From a virus: 24,845 nucleotides of DNA. Where the stretch lies: the IMG/VR virus record IMGVR_UViG_3300047094_000285, positions 1 to 24,845 of that record, one strand, 5' to 3'. The notes beneath the pieces are model-generated. The model saw nothing but the letters and a program-made list of their open reading frames with translations. It had not been told where the DNA came from and made no database searches. Position numbers and translations under genes: made by a program. Positions 7,424 to 14,866 of this stretch are shown in pieces (the first letter of the stretch is position 1; each line of letters opens with the position of its first letter).

Positions 7424-8409
7424 GAATACTTTGCTCAATACACTTATACCCGCCAAAGCATAACTGCGGAGCTGAAGGGATGATTCACGCGATGAACAAG
7501 TACCTCCAAAGCAAAGGACACGAGGTAAGGGTTTTACTGTGGCAGGCGAATCATTACAAGATTGAAAACATCTACTGCTATGAAGGTATAGACGTTTTCC
7601 CTCCTGAGCAGAATTTAACAGAGACGCTATTCGCATGGAGTGATGTAGTGATGACACATCTAGACTACACCCAACAGACAATAGGGCTAGCAAGGGTGTT
7701 TAAGAAGCCTGTGGTCCACTTGATTCATAATTATTCAGTTTACCCAAGTATCGAACTAGCGGACAGGCCTCAGTATATCGTTTATAATTCAGAGGCGGCG
7801 AAAGAGAAACTAAACTACCAACACGAAAGTATTACAGTTCACCCTCCCGTTGATTGGAGGCAGTACGATATAAACCGAGATCCTGAGAAAAACCAATTTA
7901 TTACCCTCATAAACTTAGACGGCAACAAGGGTGGAAAGATACTGAGGGAGATAGCTACTAGGTTACCAGAAAAACAGTTCTTAGGTGTGAAAGGAAGTTA
8001 CTCAGAGCCAGCTAGCGAAGGACAACACATAAACCAACCTAGCAACGTAACGATAATGGATAATACGCCATTCATTATGAGGGCATACGAGCAAACTAGG
8101 ATACTAATAATGCCTAGCAAGTTTGAGAGTTGGGGAAGGACAGCCACAGAGGCTATGAGTTCAGGGATTCCGGTTATATGCAACCCAACACCAGGACTAA
8201 AAGAGAATTGTGCAGACGCGGGGATATATGTAGACAGGGACGATATAGACGGTTGGGTAAAGGCTATTAAGAAACTAGACGACCCGAAAGAGTATAAGAA
8301 AGCCAGCAAAAAGGCTAAGGAGAGAAGTAGGGAACTAGACCCTAACAAAGAATTGGAAGCATTTGAGGCATGGTTAACAGACGTGCCGAATAAATACACA
8401 TTCAGATGA
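7420..8409 (+). CDS. Glycosyltransferase, GT-B fold (GT4-like)
   Basis: This is a predicted sugar-transfer enzyme of 329 residues from ATG. The N-terminal domain starts RILCSIHLYPPKHNCGAEGM, where a Gly-rich GAEG loop is usual in GT4 enzymes. The C-terminal domain carries the E-x7-E nucleotide-sugar motif in FESWGRTATEAMSSGIPVI (E236 and E244). There is no membrane segment or signal peptide, so it would act in the cytoplasm on phage protein, DNA or a surface-polymer precursor. It is joined to the methyltransferase and to the connector gene by ATGA overlaps, so it is built into the structural operon. Host-surface modification, virion glycosylation and DNA modification all remain possible. Confidence 0.88.
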   Translation: MRILCSIHLYPPKHNCGAEGMIHAMNKYLQSKGHEVRVLLWQANHYKIENIYCYEGIDVFPPEQNLTETLFAWSDVVMTHLDYTQQTIGLARVFKKPVVHLIHNYSVYPSIELADRPQYIVYNSEAAKEKLNYQHESITVHPPVDWRQYDINRDPEKNQFITLINLDGNKGGKILREIATRLPEKQFLGVKGSYSEPASEGQHINQPSNVTIMDNTPFIMRAYEQTRILIMPSKFESWGRTATEAMSSGIPVICNPTPGLKENCADAGIYVDRDDIDGWVKAIKKLDDPKEYKKASKKAKERSRELDPNKELEAFEAWLTDVPNKYTFR

Positions 8410-8933
8410 AAGTAACGGTTATTTCAGATATGGTAGCGGAGCCTGTTTCCTTGACGGAGATTAAGAACTGGCTCAGGATAAAGGACTTCACCGATGACGA
8501 TACTTTGCTCGTTGAGTTGGGTAAAAGTACTAGAAGGCATTTGGAGAAGTTCACAGGACTTTCATTTGGTGTAAAGACATTAGAAAGTATTGTAGATGTG
8601 GACAGGGAACAAATAGAGCTTCCTTATTCTCCGGTTGCTTCTTTGACTTCCGTTTATGAACTGACTTCATTTATTGAGTGGACATTGGTAGACCCTTCAG
8701 AGTATGCACTAATAGGGGACACATTAAAGATTCGAAACGGTTGTTTTAAGGTTACATATCAAGCGGGGTTTATATCGCTCCCTGAAGACTTAAAGACCGA
8801 CATAAAGGTATTAGTTGCATGGCAGTATAAGAATAAAGGGCTGAACTACGATGAAGATAAAACGGCAGGCATTCAGGACTTCCCGCATCATAGGTTACTC
8901 AATTCAAGGTTATATAAAAAGGTGGTGATTTGA
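8406..8933 (+). CDS. Head-tail connector (gp6-like adaptor)
   Basis: This would form the ring joining portal to tail. It has 175 residues from the ATGA overlap at 8406. The N-terminal segment EPVSLTEIKNWLRIKDFTDD is characteristic of the gp6/gp15-like adaptor family (Phage_gp6). A helical bundle follows (LVELGKSTRRHLEKFTGLSF), then a beta insertion and the closing LKTDIKVLVAWQYKNKG helix. Length is larger than the minimal family because of the middle beta segment. It lies directly before the gp10-like gene, as expected for a neck module. It overlaps the next gene by TTGA. Confidence 0.85.
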   Translation: MKVTVISDMVAEPVSLTEIKNWLRIKDFTDDDTLLVELGKSTRRHLEKFTGLSFGVKTLESIVDVDREQIELPYSPVASLTSVYELTSFIEWTLVDPSEYALIGDTLKIRNGCFKVTYQAGFISLPEDLKTDIKVLVAWQYKNKGLNYDEDKTAGIQDFPHHRLLNSRLYKKVVI

Positions 8934-9529
8934 TAAAGATTACTACAAAAGGGTTTGCAGCAGCTATTAAAGAGCTAAAAACAAGTAGTGCGGAGTTGAT
9001 TGACGAGATAGATACCGCCGCGCAGGTGTATGCTGTAAATGTTCAAGAAAGCGCAAAGATGGCTGCACCTAGAGACTTTGGATTTCTTGGAGACAAGATA
9101 ATCATTGACAATGATAAGTTAGGTGATTATGAGATTGTGGTTCAACAGGAATACGCTCCCTATATCGAGTTTGGCACTAAAAGGTATGTAAGCGTTCCAG
9201 AGGAAGCAAGAGAGATAGCACAGGCGGCAAAGGGTAAAAAGGGTAGGGGAAGTTATGAGCAGATGATTGACAGGCTTACGGGTTGGGTAAAGCGAAAGGG
9301 TATTGCAGCAACCGAAATAAAGAAGGTAGGAAGCGGTAAAAGGAAGGGACAATTCCAGAAAGCAGGTTTCTTGAAACAGGCTATCATGGAAAGGCAACTG
9401 GCAAAGTTTATAGCCTTTATCATCCTGACTAAAGGTATAAAGCCACAGCCGTTTTTGTTCCCATCCATAAGAAAGCACAGGCCGGAGTTTATTAGTTCAC
9501 TAAGGAATATAATCAGAAAGCAAAGGTGA
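8930..9529 (+). CDS. HK97 gp10-like neck/tail protein
   Basis: This protein belongs at the head-tail junction or tail completion step. It has 199 residues from a TTG start that overlaps the previous stop (TTGA). The family signature YAPYIEFGTKRY lies near residues 74-85, and KPQPFLFPSIRKHRPEF near 172-188 matches the usual C-terminal 'PxPF..PA' region of the HK97-gp10/tail-component family. Between them is a long basic insertion (KVGSGKRKGQFQKAG), making the protein longer than the usual 110-150 residues. No separate stopper gene is obvious between this and the connector. Confidence 0.82.
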   Translation: MIKITTKGFAAAIKELKTSSAELIDEIDTAAQVYAVNVQESAKMAAPRDFGFLGDKIIIDNDKLGDYEIVVQQEYAPYIEFGTKRYVSVPEEAREIAQAAKGKKGRGSYEQMIDRLTGWVKRKGIAATEIKKVGSGKRKGQFQKAGFLKQAIMERQLAKFIAFIILTKGIKPQPFLFPSIRKHRPEFISSLRNIIRKQR

Positions 9530-9954
9530 AGAACGCTAGCAAATCATTACGAAGGACTTACAAGGCTGCTCTGGCGGGTATAGAATACAATGGTTATACT
9601 TTACCTGTTTATGAGCCGCCTATACTAGTGACCATCCCTGACTACTTTATAGAGATTTCCAGTATAACAGAAAGTAACGAGGCCAACGATACGCTATTTA
9701 TAAGGGAGACCTCTATAAACGTAGAAATATTCACTAGGCAGAACCAGTATCAGAATTACGATGCTGTTGATGAGATTTCCGGCATGGTGAGCGACAGGAT
9801 ATTACCGATGATAGGCGGCAATCTAGTAGACAACGACTTTGCCTTTGGACATATTCAATTAGAATCAACCAGGTATCTAAACGAAAGAGATACTGAAGGC
9901 GAATACATAACAAGAAAGATATTAACATTCACACAATCATTAATTCAAAAGTAA
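9526..9954 (+). CDS. Probable tail terminator / tail completion protein
   Basis: This is a 142-residue protein from GTG, overlapping the previous stop (GTGA). Its position between the gp10-like gene and the tail tube is that of the tail terminator (HK97 gp11/lambda gpU role). The fold looks alpha/beta, with strands such as YFIEISSITESNE and NVEIFTRQNQYQNYDAV, then a helix and a final ITRKILTFTQSLIQK strand. That layout fits the DUF3168/gpU-like pattern loosely. The call rests mainly on gene order and size. Confidence 0.65.
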   Translation: MKNASKSLRRTYKAALAGIEYNGYTLPVYEPPILVTIPDYFIEISSITESNEANDTLFIRETSINVEIFTRQNQYQNYDAVDEISGMVSDRILPMIGGNLVDNDFAFGHIQLESTRYLNERDTEGEYITRKILTFTQSLIQK

Positions 9955-9955
9955 C

Positions 9956-10387
9956 ATGGCACAAGTATTAAGTTCAAATCAACCTATTGAAATTGATGTA
10001 GCGGGCGGTAGTTCATTCAAGACTCTCGTTTGCGTTCAATCCAAGACGGTTTCTGGTTCAGTAGACGTAACAGAGGAAGACACAGATTGCGGACTGTTAA
10101 CGGCGGTAGGTTCAGTTAAGTACACAATTACGGCTGACGCTGTTTGTGAGACTGCACCAACGGTTTCACAGGTAAGTTACAACGCACTGTTGACGGCTTT
10201 CGTAAACAAAACACTCGTATCGGTAAGGGTACAGAATCCAGTAGTTAGTGGTTCTTCTTTGGGTGCTGCTTATTTCCATTCTTTCAATGCGCGTATCACT
10301 CAGTTGGATCTTACAGGCGAATCAGCAGGGTATGTAAAGTTTTCAATTACTCTTAATTCTGATGGAATCGTTGATATAACTGTATAA
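9956..10387 (+). CDS. Major tail tube protein
   Basis: This would polymerise as stacked hexameric rings around the tape measure. It is 143 residues, starts at ATG one base after the previous stop, and is almost all beta and Ser/Thr/Val-rich. It carries a FKTLVCVQSKTVSGSVDVTE segment, a long loop, and a C-terminal YVKFSITLNSDGIVDITV strand pair. The layout matches TP901-1-type tail tube proteins. It sits just before the G/GT chaperone pair and tape measure, the standard order. A second, similar domain occurs in the gene at 14867. Confidence 0.85.
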   Translation: MAQVLSSNQPIEIDVAGGSSFKTLVCVQSKTVSGSVDVTEEDTDCGLLTAVGSVKYTITADAVCETAPTVSQVSYNALLTAFVNKTLVSVRVQNPVVSGSSLGAAYFHSFNARITQLDLTGESAGYVKFSITLNSDGIVDITV

Positions 10388-10389
10388 AC

Positions 10390-10734
10390 ATGAATACCAC
10401 AAAAATTACTATCAATTCCCATGATGTAGTATTGAAGTTTGGTATGTATTCGGCTAGATATCTGGCTGATAAGTTCCAAAAGAATTATTGCTTCGATGGG
10501 GATGAAATAACAGAAATAGGCATAGCCCACGTACTTTACTCAGGGTATATGAATAGCTGCGCTGTAAAAGACGAAGTTCCTTCATTGACATTTGAAGACA
10601 TGGTAGACTTTGTGGAATCATCCATAGGTGACACAGAGAAAATAAATGCCATTGCCTCAGTGGTTAAAGTATGGAGCGAATCACAGTTAATTAAAGCAGC
10701 AGGCGAAGGAAAAAAAAAGACTTCCAAGAGGTAG
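10390..10734 (+). CDS. Tail assembly chaperone, gpG-like
   Basis: This is the first product of the tail chaperone pair, 114 residues from ATG two bases after the tail tube stop. In lambda, gpG and gpGT coat the tape measure and recruit tube subunits. The protein starts with beta strands (KITINSHDVVLKFGMYSARY) and becomes helical. It has a basic, Lys-rich C-terminus (GEGKKKTSKR) encoded by the slippery site. Normal termination at TAG 10732-10734 gives this short form. The family is recognised from position and from the frameshift signal rather than strong motifs. Confidence 0.85.
   Translation: MNTTKITINSHDVVLKFGMYSARYLADKFQKNYCFDGDEITEIGIAHVLYSGYMNSCAVKDEVPSLTFEDMVDFVESSIGDTEKINAIASVVKVWSESQLIKAAGEGKKKTSKR
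10713..10719 (+). other. -1 ribosomal frameshift site (A_AAA_AAG)
   Basis: In the gpG frame the codons are GGA AAA AAA AAG ACT. This gives the canonical slippery heptamer A_AAA_AAG at 10713-10719, inside a run of nine A. A -1 shift changes reading to GAC TTC CAA GAG and continues open into the ORF at 10752-10985. The shift joins 110 gpG residues to 88 downstream residues, giving a 198-residue gpGT. I did not find a convincing downstream stimulatory hairpin by eye. Confidence 0.88.
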
Positions 10735-10985
10735 AGATACTGGCCTATGAAATGGGTTTAACACCTAACGAGTTCTATTCTGTATCACCTATTGAATTTG
10801 AGTTAATGGCTAGAGGGTTTCACCGGGCTAGGATATACGAGAGCAAGCTAAACAGAAACATCATGTATGTTATTGCTAAAACGGCAGGCTCAAAGATAAA
10901 CAGCCCGGAGGAGCTATGGCCTTTGGATGAACCACAGGAAGCGGACGAGGATGAGATTAAAAAACTTTTTGAATCGTTAAAATGA
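10719..10985 (+). CDS. T portion of frameshifted tail chaperone gpGT
   Basis: This is the 88-residue extension made when ribosomes slip -1 at 10713-10719, so it is not a free-standing gene in this model. An ATG at 10752 could start a 77-residue version, but the frame is open back through the slippery site. It carries EMGLTPNEFYSVSPIEFELM, a typical T-domain motif (the acidic/aromatic 'P.EF' pattern), and ends in an acidic helix (DEDEIKKLFESLK). In lambda the T domain contacts tail tube subunits. It overlaps the tape measure ATG by ATGA, as in other siphovirus operons. Confidence 0.85.
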   Translation, partial: DFQEVEILAYEMGLTPNEFYSVSPIEFELMARGFHRARIYESKLNRNIMYVIAKTAGSKINSPEELWPLDEPQEADEDEIKKLFESLK

Positions 10986-12778
10986 GCGAAGGTTTACGCG
11001 TCCCGATAGGCGCAGATATTAGTGGCTTGCAAAAAGGCGTTAGCGAAGCTGAACGCACAATTAAGCAGTTTGGGTTTACTATTGAGAAAATAGGCGGCAA
11101 GGGCTTCCCATCTTTATTTGATAACGTACAACAGTTAGAAAAGGAAGTAAAGAAGTTTGGATTTACTATTGAGAAAGTAGGTGGTAAGGGATTCCCATCA
11201 TTTTACGATAACTTGAGAAAAATACCGCCAGTAGCAAAGACTGCTGGGGATGCTCTCGGTGGTATTGCAAATGGGGCGCAAAAGGCTGCTAATGCTGTTC
11301 CTTCACTTAATGCACTCGGACAAGTAGCTCGTGACCTTCCTTTCGGGTTTATTGCCATTCAGAATAACTTACCAATCGTATTAGACCAGTTTACTGCATT
11401 ATCAAGGGCTTCAGGCGGTACAGGTGCAGCGTTAAAGGCTTTGGGTGCTTCTTTGTTTGGCCCTGCTGGATTAGCTTTTGCCTTTGGTGCAGTTACCGCA
11501 GGCGTTACGGCTTTGATTCAGAAATACGGTTCTTTGAGTGGGGCGTTCAATGCTCTTATAGGAGGAACAAAACAATTAACGGAGGCGCAAAAAAAGAGCG
11601 TAGAGGGCATAAGTGATGAACTAGCTAACATTAGTTTGCTGGTGAATCTTTACCCTCAATTGGCAGGTAGGAGGGAAGACCAAGACAAGATCCTAAAGAA
11701 GCTGAACCAATCGGCACCTACTTACTTTAAAAGCCTTGATAGCGAAAGGGTAACGGTTGACCAATTAACTAAAAGCTACGACAAATATGTAAAGAGCCTT
11801 TTAGGAAAAATATTCATCGAATCCCAACAGGAAAGACTTAGAGAGGTTGCTAAGAAGTATGCAGAAGACTTGGTAAGGCTGAATGATGCACAGGTAAAGG
11901 GCGCACAACAAAGAGATAAGGACGCTAACAAGATAAAGAATGAGCTTGACCTTATTGAAAGATTGGGTAAAGCTCAACAAGGGCTTAGGGGTGATATCGC
12001 AATAGGTGTTGAGGTTGTTGCAACCAAAAAAACATTTGATGAGGCGTTTCAGGATATTATAGACAACTTCAGAAAGCAGGCAGACGCAATTTTAGGCGGC
12101 ACAGAGCAAATAGTAAGCAAACTAGACTTTGGATCTATATTTGAAGATGCAACCGCAAAAGACGTTAAAGGTATTAAGATAGTTCCTGACATTGACGTAC
12201 CGGGATCTTTACAAACACTAACCAACCAAACACGAGACTTTGGTAGTGCTTTCTCAGACCAAGTAGTAAGGGACATACAAGAGGCTTTTAGTAAACTAAA
12301 GGTTAACGGCAGAATAAATATCATCCCATCTACTGAGGTGCAAAATGCCATTGGTGGGCTTGAGGCAATTAAGAACAAGACGGCAGAGATTACAGGGCAG
12401 TTTAACGAGTTCCTTGCACCTGCAATTCAAACGGTATTTGGTGCATTGGAAAACGGACAGAGTGTAGGCAAGGCATTGGCACAGTCATTCAAGGCTCTTG
12501 TGGTTCAAATTGCGTTAACCGTTGCAAAGGCTGCAATACTTGCTGCTATATTAAACTCAATATTTCCTGGCGGTACGGTTATCGGCGGTGCTGCTGTTAA
12601 AGGGTTTGGTGGAATCTTTGGTGCTTTATCGGGCTTAGGAGGTGTGGCCGCGCCATCGTTTGGCGGTTTATCAGGTGGCGGTTTACAGTTAAGCGGACAA
12701 GTTAACTTAACAGGAAGGGGAACCGACTTTGTAGGCATAATGAACGCCGGAAACGCTCAAATAAGGAGGGTAGGGTAA
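10982..12778 (+). CDS. Tape measure protein
   Basis: This sets tail length and passes into the host during DNA entry. It has 598 residues from the ATGA-overlap start. It begins with amphipathic helical repeats (residues 29-48 and 58-77 share QFGFTIEK-GGKGFPS). A hydrophobic segment at about 150-185 is rich in Ala, Gly and Phe. A long charged coiled-coil middle follows, and then a second hydrophobic, Gly-rich C-terminal region (about 500-575). At about 0.15 nm per residue the tail would be near 90 nm, so this is a short-tailed siphovirus. No peptidase or lysozyme domain is visible. Confidence 0.9.
   Translation: MSEGLRVPIGADISGLQKGVSEAERTIKQFGFTIEKIGGKGFPSLFDNVQQLEKEVKKFGFTIEKVGGKGFPSFYDNLRKIPPVAKTAGDALGGIANGAQKAANAVPSLNALGQVARDLPFGFIAIQNNLPIVLDQFTALSRASGGTGAALKALGASLFGPAGLAFAFGAVTAGVTALIQKYGSLSGAFNALIGGTKQLTEAQKKSVEGISDELANISLLVNLYPQLAGRREDQDKILKKLNQSAPTYFKSLDSERVTVDQLTKSYDKYVKSLLGKIFIESQQERLREVAKKYAEDLVRLNDAQVKGAQQRDKDANKIKNELDLIERLGKAQQGLRGDIAIGVEVVATKKTFDEAFQDIIDNFRKQADAILGGTEQIVSKLDFGSIFEDATAKDVKGIKIVPDIDVPGSLQTLTNQTRDFGSAFSDQVVRDIQEAFSKLKVNGRINIIPSTEVQNAIGGLEAIKNKTAEITGQFNEFLAPAIQTVFGALENGQSVGKALAQSFKALVVQIALTVAKAAILAAILNSIFPGGTVIGGAAVKGFGGIFGALSGLGGVAAPSFGGLSGGGLQLSGQVNLTGRGTDFVGIMNAGNAQIRRVG
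11067..11212 (+). repeat. Tandem 87-bp repeat in tape measure gene
   Basis: Two 59-bp stretches, 11067-11125 and 11154-11212, are closely alike at an 87-bp period. They encode the paired FGFTIEK-GGKGFPS modules at residues 29-48 and 58-77. The differences are mostly silent or conservative, which indicates a recent in-frame duplication of 29 codons. Confidence 0.85.
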
Positions 12779-12785
12779 TAAAAAA

Positions 12786-12807
12786 TCCCAAAGTAAAAAC
12801 TTCGGGA
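12786..12807. other. Hairpin after tape measure gene
   Basis: TCCC (12786-12789) pairs with GGGA (12804-12807) and AAGT (12791-12794) with ACTT (12799-12802), with one mismatch and an AAAA loop. An A-tract precedes it, so on the minus strand it has the form of a terminator. On the + strand it lacks a following U-tract. It may be an RNA processing or stabilising element at the end of the tape measure message. Confidence 0.4.
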
Positions 12808-12824
12808 AATTAAAGGAATTTGAT

Positions 12825-12887
12825 ATGTGCAAAGCCAAAAAGCTCTACAAGGGCAAATATACTAAACATTCTCAAACTGCCAAATAA
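12825..12887 (+). CDS. Possible 20-residue basic mini-ORF
   Basis: ATG at 12825 opens a 20-codon frame (MCKAKKLYKGKYTKHSQTAK) that ends at TAA 12885-12887, three bases before the TTG start of the next gene. It is Lys-rich with no recognisable family. It could be a leader peptide that delivers ribosomes to the weak TTG start, or a chance ORF. The short length means this is only suggestive. Confidence 0.25.
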   Translation: MCKAKKLYKGKYTKHSQTAK

Positions 12888-12890
12888 AAG

Positions 12891-14822
12891 TTGAGTTACG
12901 CAATAAAATACCAGTACGACTTCAAAACCCTTCAGGGGGATGACTGTATTGTTTACTTCTTTTTTAAAGACTATTCAGGGGGAGTAACTTACCTTAATCC
13001 GGGTGTAAGGCCGTTTGTTTTAAGAGAGTTCAACCAAGATAACGACTTTTTTAAACCTATTCGGGGACAGCAAGCGGAATTACAGATAGTATCTAACAAC
13101 GTACAGTTGGATGACTTTCTATTCGGCGATGATGACGCGGTACAAGTACAATTCTTTTTTAACGCATCTGTGTACTGGATAGGTTGGCTAATGCAAGATG
13201 ACTTTCAGGAAGATTGGACAGATTCAAACCATTACATTACCTTAAGGGCAACGGACGGGCTAGGACAGATAAGCGAAGATCCAAAGATAACCATTGACGG
13301 CCTCGGTGCTATTGATGATTATTTAAGTACAGCCATTAGTTCAACACCTATCCCGACTTTCTTAGGGACTACTATCATTAACCATCTATTCTACGTTGGA
13401 ATGAATGACGCTAGCGGGCAGCATCCAATGAATCAGGTTTATATTGATGGTAAGACATTTGAAAAGGACAATAACCAACAGATAGTTGAAAAGATAAACA
13501 AGTCATGGAGTCAAACTCTTTACCAATATTTAGGTAAATGGTGGTTTGTACGCCAAGAACAGTTCTTGCATTCTGGGAACATCTCAGGAATTATCAGGGG
13601 TGCTTTCTCAAATTCTACGTTTAGTAAATCCTTTACCACATTAGTAGGAGTTAACGAAGATATGAAGCCTATCCAGCCTTTTATGTTAAGGCAGGTAAGA
13701 AGGCCGAGCAAAGAAACTAGGGTTGATTACCGTTATGAATTCCCAGACGAAATTATCTGCAATCAAACGTTTTTACGTGGTGATTTAATTGTACCCACTA
13801 CTAATACATATACGGTAGAATGTTGGACGTATTACCGAGGTGTTGCTGGTTCAGTTACTACGGCCACTGGCGAAAATTACAGGGTGGAGGAAAAAGATGT
13901 AGATGGGAATATAATTGATAACTACGTTAAGCTAAAAATAACAGCTTTTCAGGATCATGTACTTATGAGCCAGCCTACATACATGAATGTAAACGATTCT
14001 GTTGACTTTGGCTTTGACATTAGGTTTCCTTTGGGCGGTTCAACACCTGCAAACATACTCGCTTGTAATGTGTCCGTAGAGGCCGCAGGTGGCATAGTTT
14101 ATTATCTTGATTCGGACGGAAATTGGGTTACCTCTACTGGATTCGGAGGCCTAAGAACTTACATCAACATACCTTATACATCGGTTGAGAGAAAACAAGA
14201 TTGGAAAACAATATCCATAAAAAGTAAAGCACTCCCGGCTGGAGGGACGTTAAAAATATGGCTATTCGGTGATTCTACCATCGTTAATACTGAGGTGGAT
14301 TTCAAAAATATAGAGTTTGGTGTGAGGGAAGCATCTAAGTTGCCGGGCGTTGTGGGTGACTTCGACAGATACACATTAACCAATGACGTAAGGAACAACT
14401 TTAAAGAGCAAACCTACCTAGACGATTCTAACAACCGTTCACACAAGGGAGCTTTATTCTTTGACAATGACCTAACCGGGGACAATTGGTATCGAAAAAC
14501 ATTCGACACCGAGAGATTCACCTTTAAGCGACACAAGGCTATTGCTCACATGCTCTTAAATAAAAGGTACAGAAACCGGCTAGAGGTTACCATGCTCGGA
14601 ATAAAGAACAACGAAGGCAACCCAATAGGATTAATGAACAGGTTTCAGCTAGTTGATGATGCACCTACTAAACTTTTTATGTTGGCTAACCTTAGTGAGA
14701 TTGATTTCAGCGCGGCCACTTGGAAAGGCAATTTAATTGAGGTGTACGATACGGACGTAGATAGCGAAGTTGCCGCATATCCAGATCACAGTTTTGGTAA
14801 TATTTATGGAAAAGATGTTTAA
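12891..14822 (+). CDS. Tail tip / distal tail protein (large, Bacteroidota phage type)
   Basis: This is a 643-residue protein from TTG that probably forms part of the tail tip downstream of the tape measure. The N-terminus has the pattern AIKYQYDFKTLQGDDC followed by FKPIRGQQAELQIVSNN and WIGWLMQDDFQEDW. I recognise this as a family placed after tape measure genes in Bacteroidota phages. It is beta-rich throughout and has no signal peptide. A middle segment (LPAGGTLKIWLFGDSTIVNTEVDFKN, about 446-470) looks like a carbohydrate-binding beta sandwich. The C-terminal part (KRHKAIAHMLLNKRYRNRLEVTMLG) resembles a hub-like domain. The exact role is inferred from position. Confidence 0.7.
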   Translation: MSYAIKYQYDFKTLQGDDCIVYFFFKDYSGGVTYLNPGVRPFVLREFNQDNDFFKPIRGQQAELQIVSNNVQLDDFLFGDDDAVQVQFFFNASVYWIGWLMQDDFQEDWTDSNHYITLRATDGLGQISEDPKITIDGLGAIDDYLSTAISSTPIPTFLGTTIINHLFYVGMNDASGQHPMNQVYIDGKTFEKDNNQQIVEKINKSWSQTLYQYLGKWWFVRQEQFLHSGNISGIIRGAFSNSTFSKSFTTLVGVNEDMKPIQPFMLRQVRRPSKETRVDYRYEFPDEIICNQTFLRGDLIVPTTNTYTVECWTYYRGVAGSVTTATGENYRVEEKDVDGNIIDNYVKLKITAFQDHVLMSQPTYMNVNDSVDFGFDIRFPLGGSTPANILACNVSVEAAGGIVYYLDSDGNWVTSTGFGGLRTYINIPYTSVERKQDWKTISIKSKALPAGGTLKIWLFGDSTIVNTEVDFKNIEFGVREASKLPGVVGDFDRYTLTNDVRNNFKEQTYLDDSNNRSHKGALFFDNDLTGDNWYRKTFDTERFTFKRHKAIAHMLLNKRYRNRLEVTMLGIKNNEGNPIGLMNRFQLVDDAPTKLFMLANLSEIDFSAATWKGNLIEVYDTDVDSEVAAYPDHSFGNIYGKDV

Positions 14823-14827
14823 AAATA

Positions 14828-14861
14828 TTGCATAAGATTTAATAGAGTTTGAATAATTTTG
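14828..14861 (+). promoter_or_regulatory. Promoter candidate before the second tail-tube-like gene
   Basis: TTG at 14828-14830 and TAATTTTG at 14854-14861 are separated by 23 bp, the same as in the promoter candidate at 744-777. The predicted start falls at about 14865-14868, next to the ATG at 14867, so the message could be almost leaderless. A direct repeat TTTGAATAA at 14848-14856 and 14858-14866 overlaps the -7 box. This gap is one of the few in the operon without a stop/start overlap. Confidence 0.45.
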
Positions 14862-14866
14862 AATAA

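Noticed and set aside
12049-12378. 109-residue minus-strand ORF
   Set aside because: It lies wholly within the tape measure gene on the opposite strand and shows no family motif or start context.
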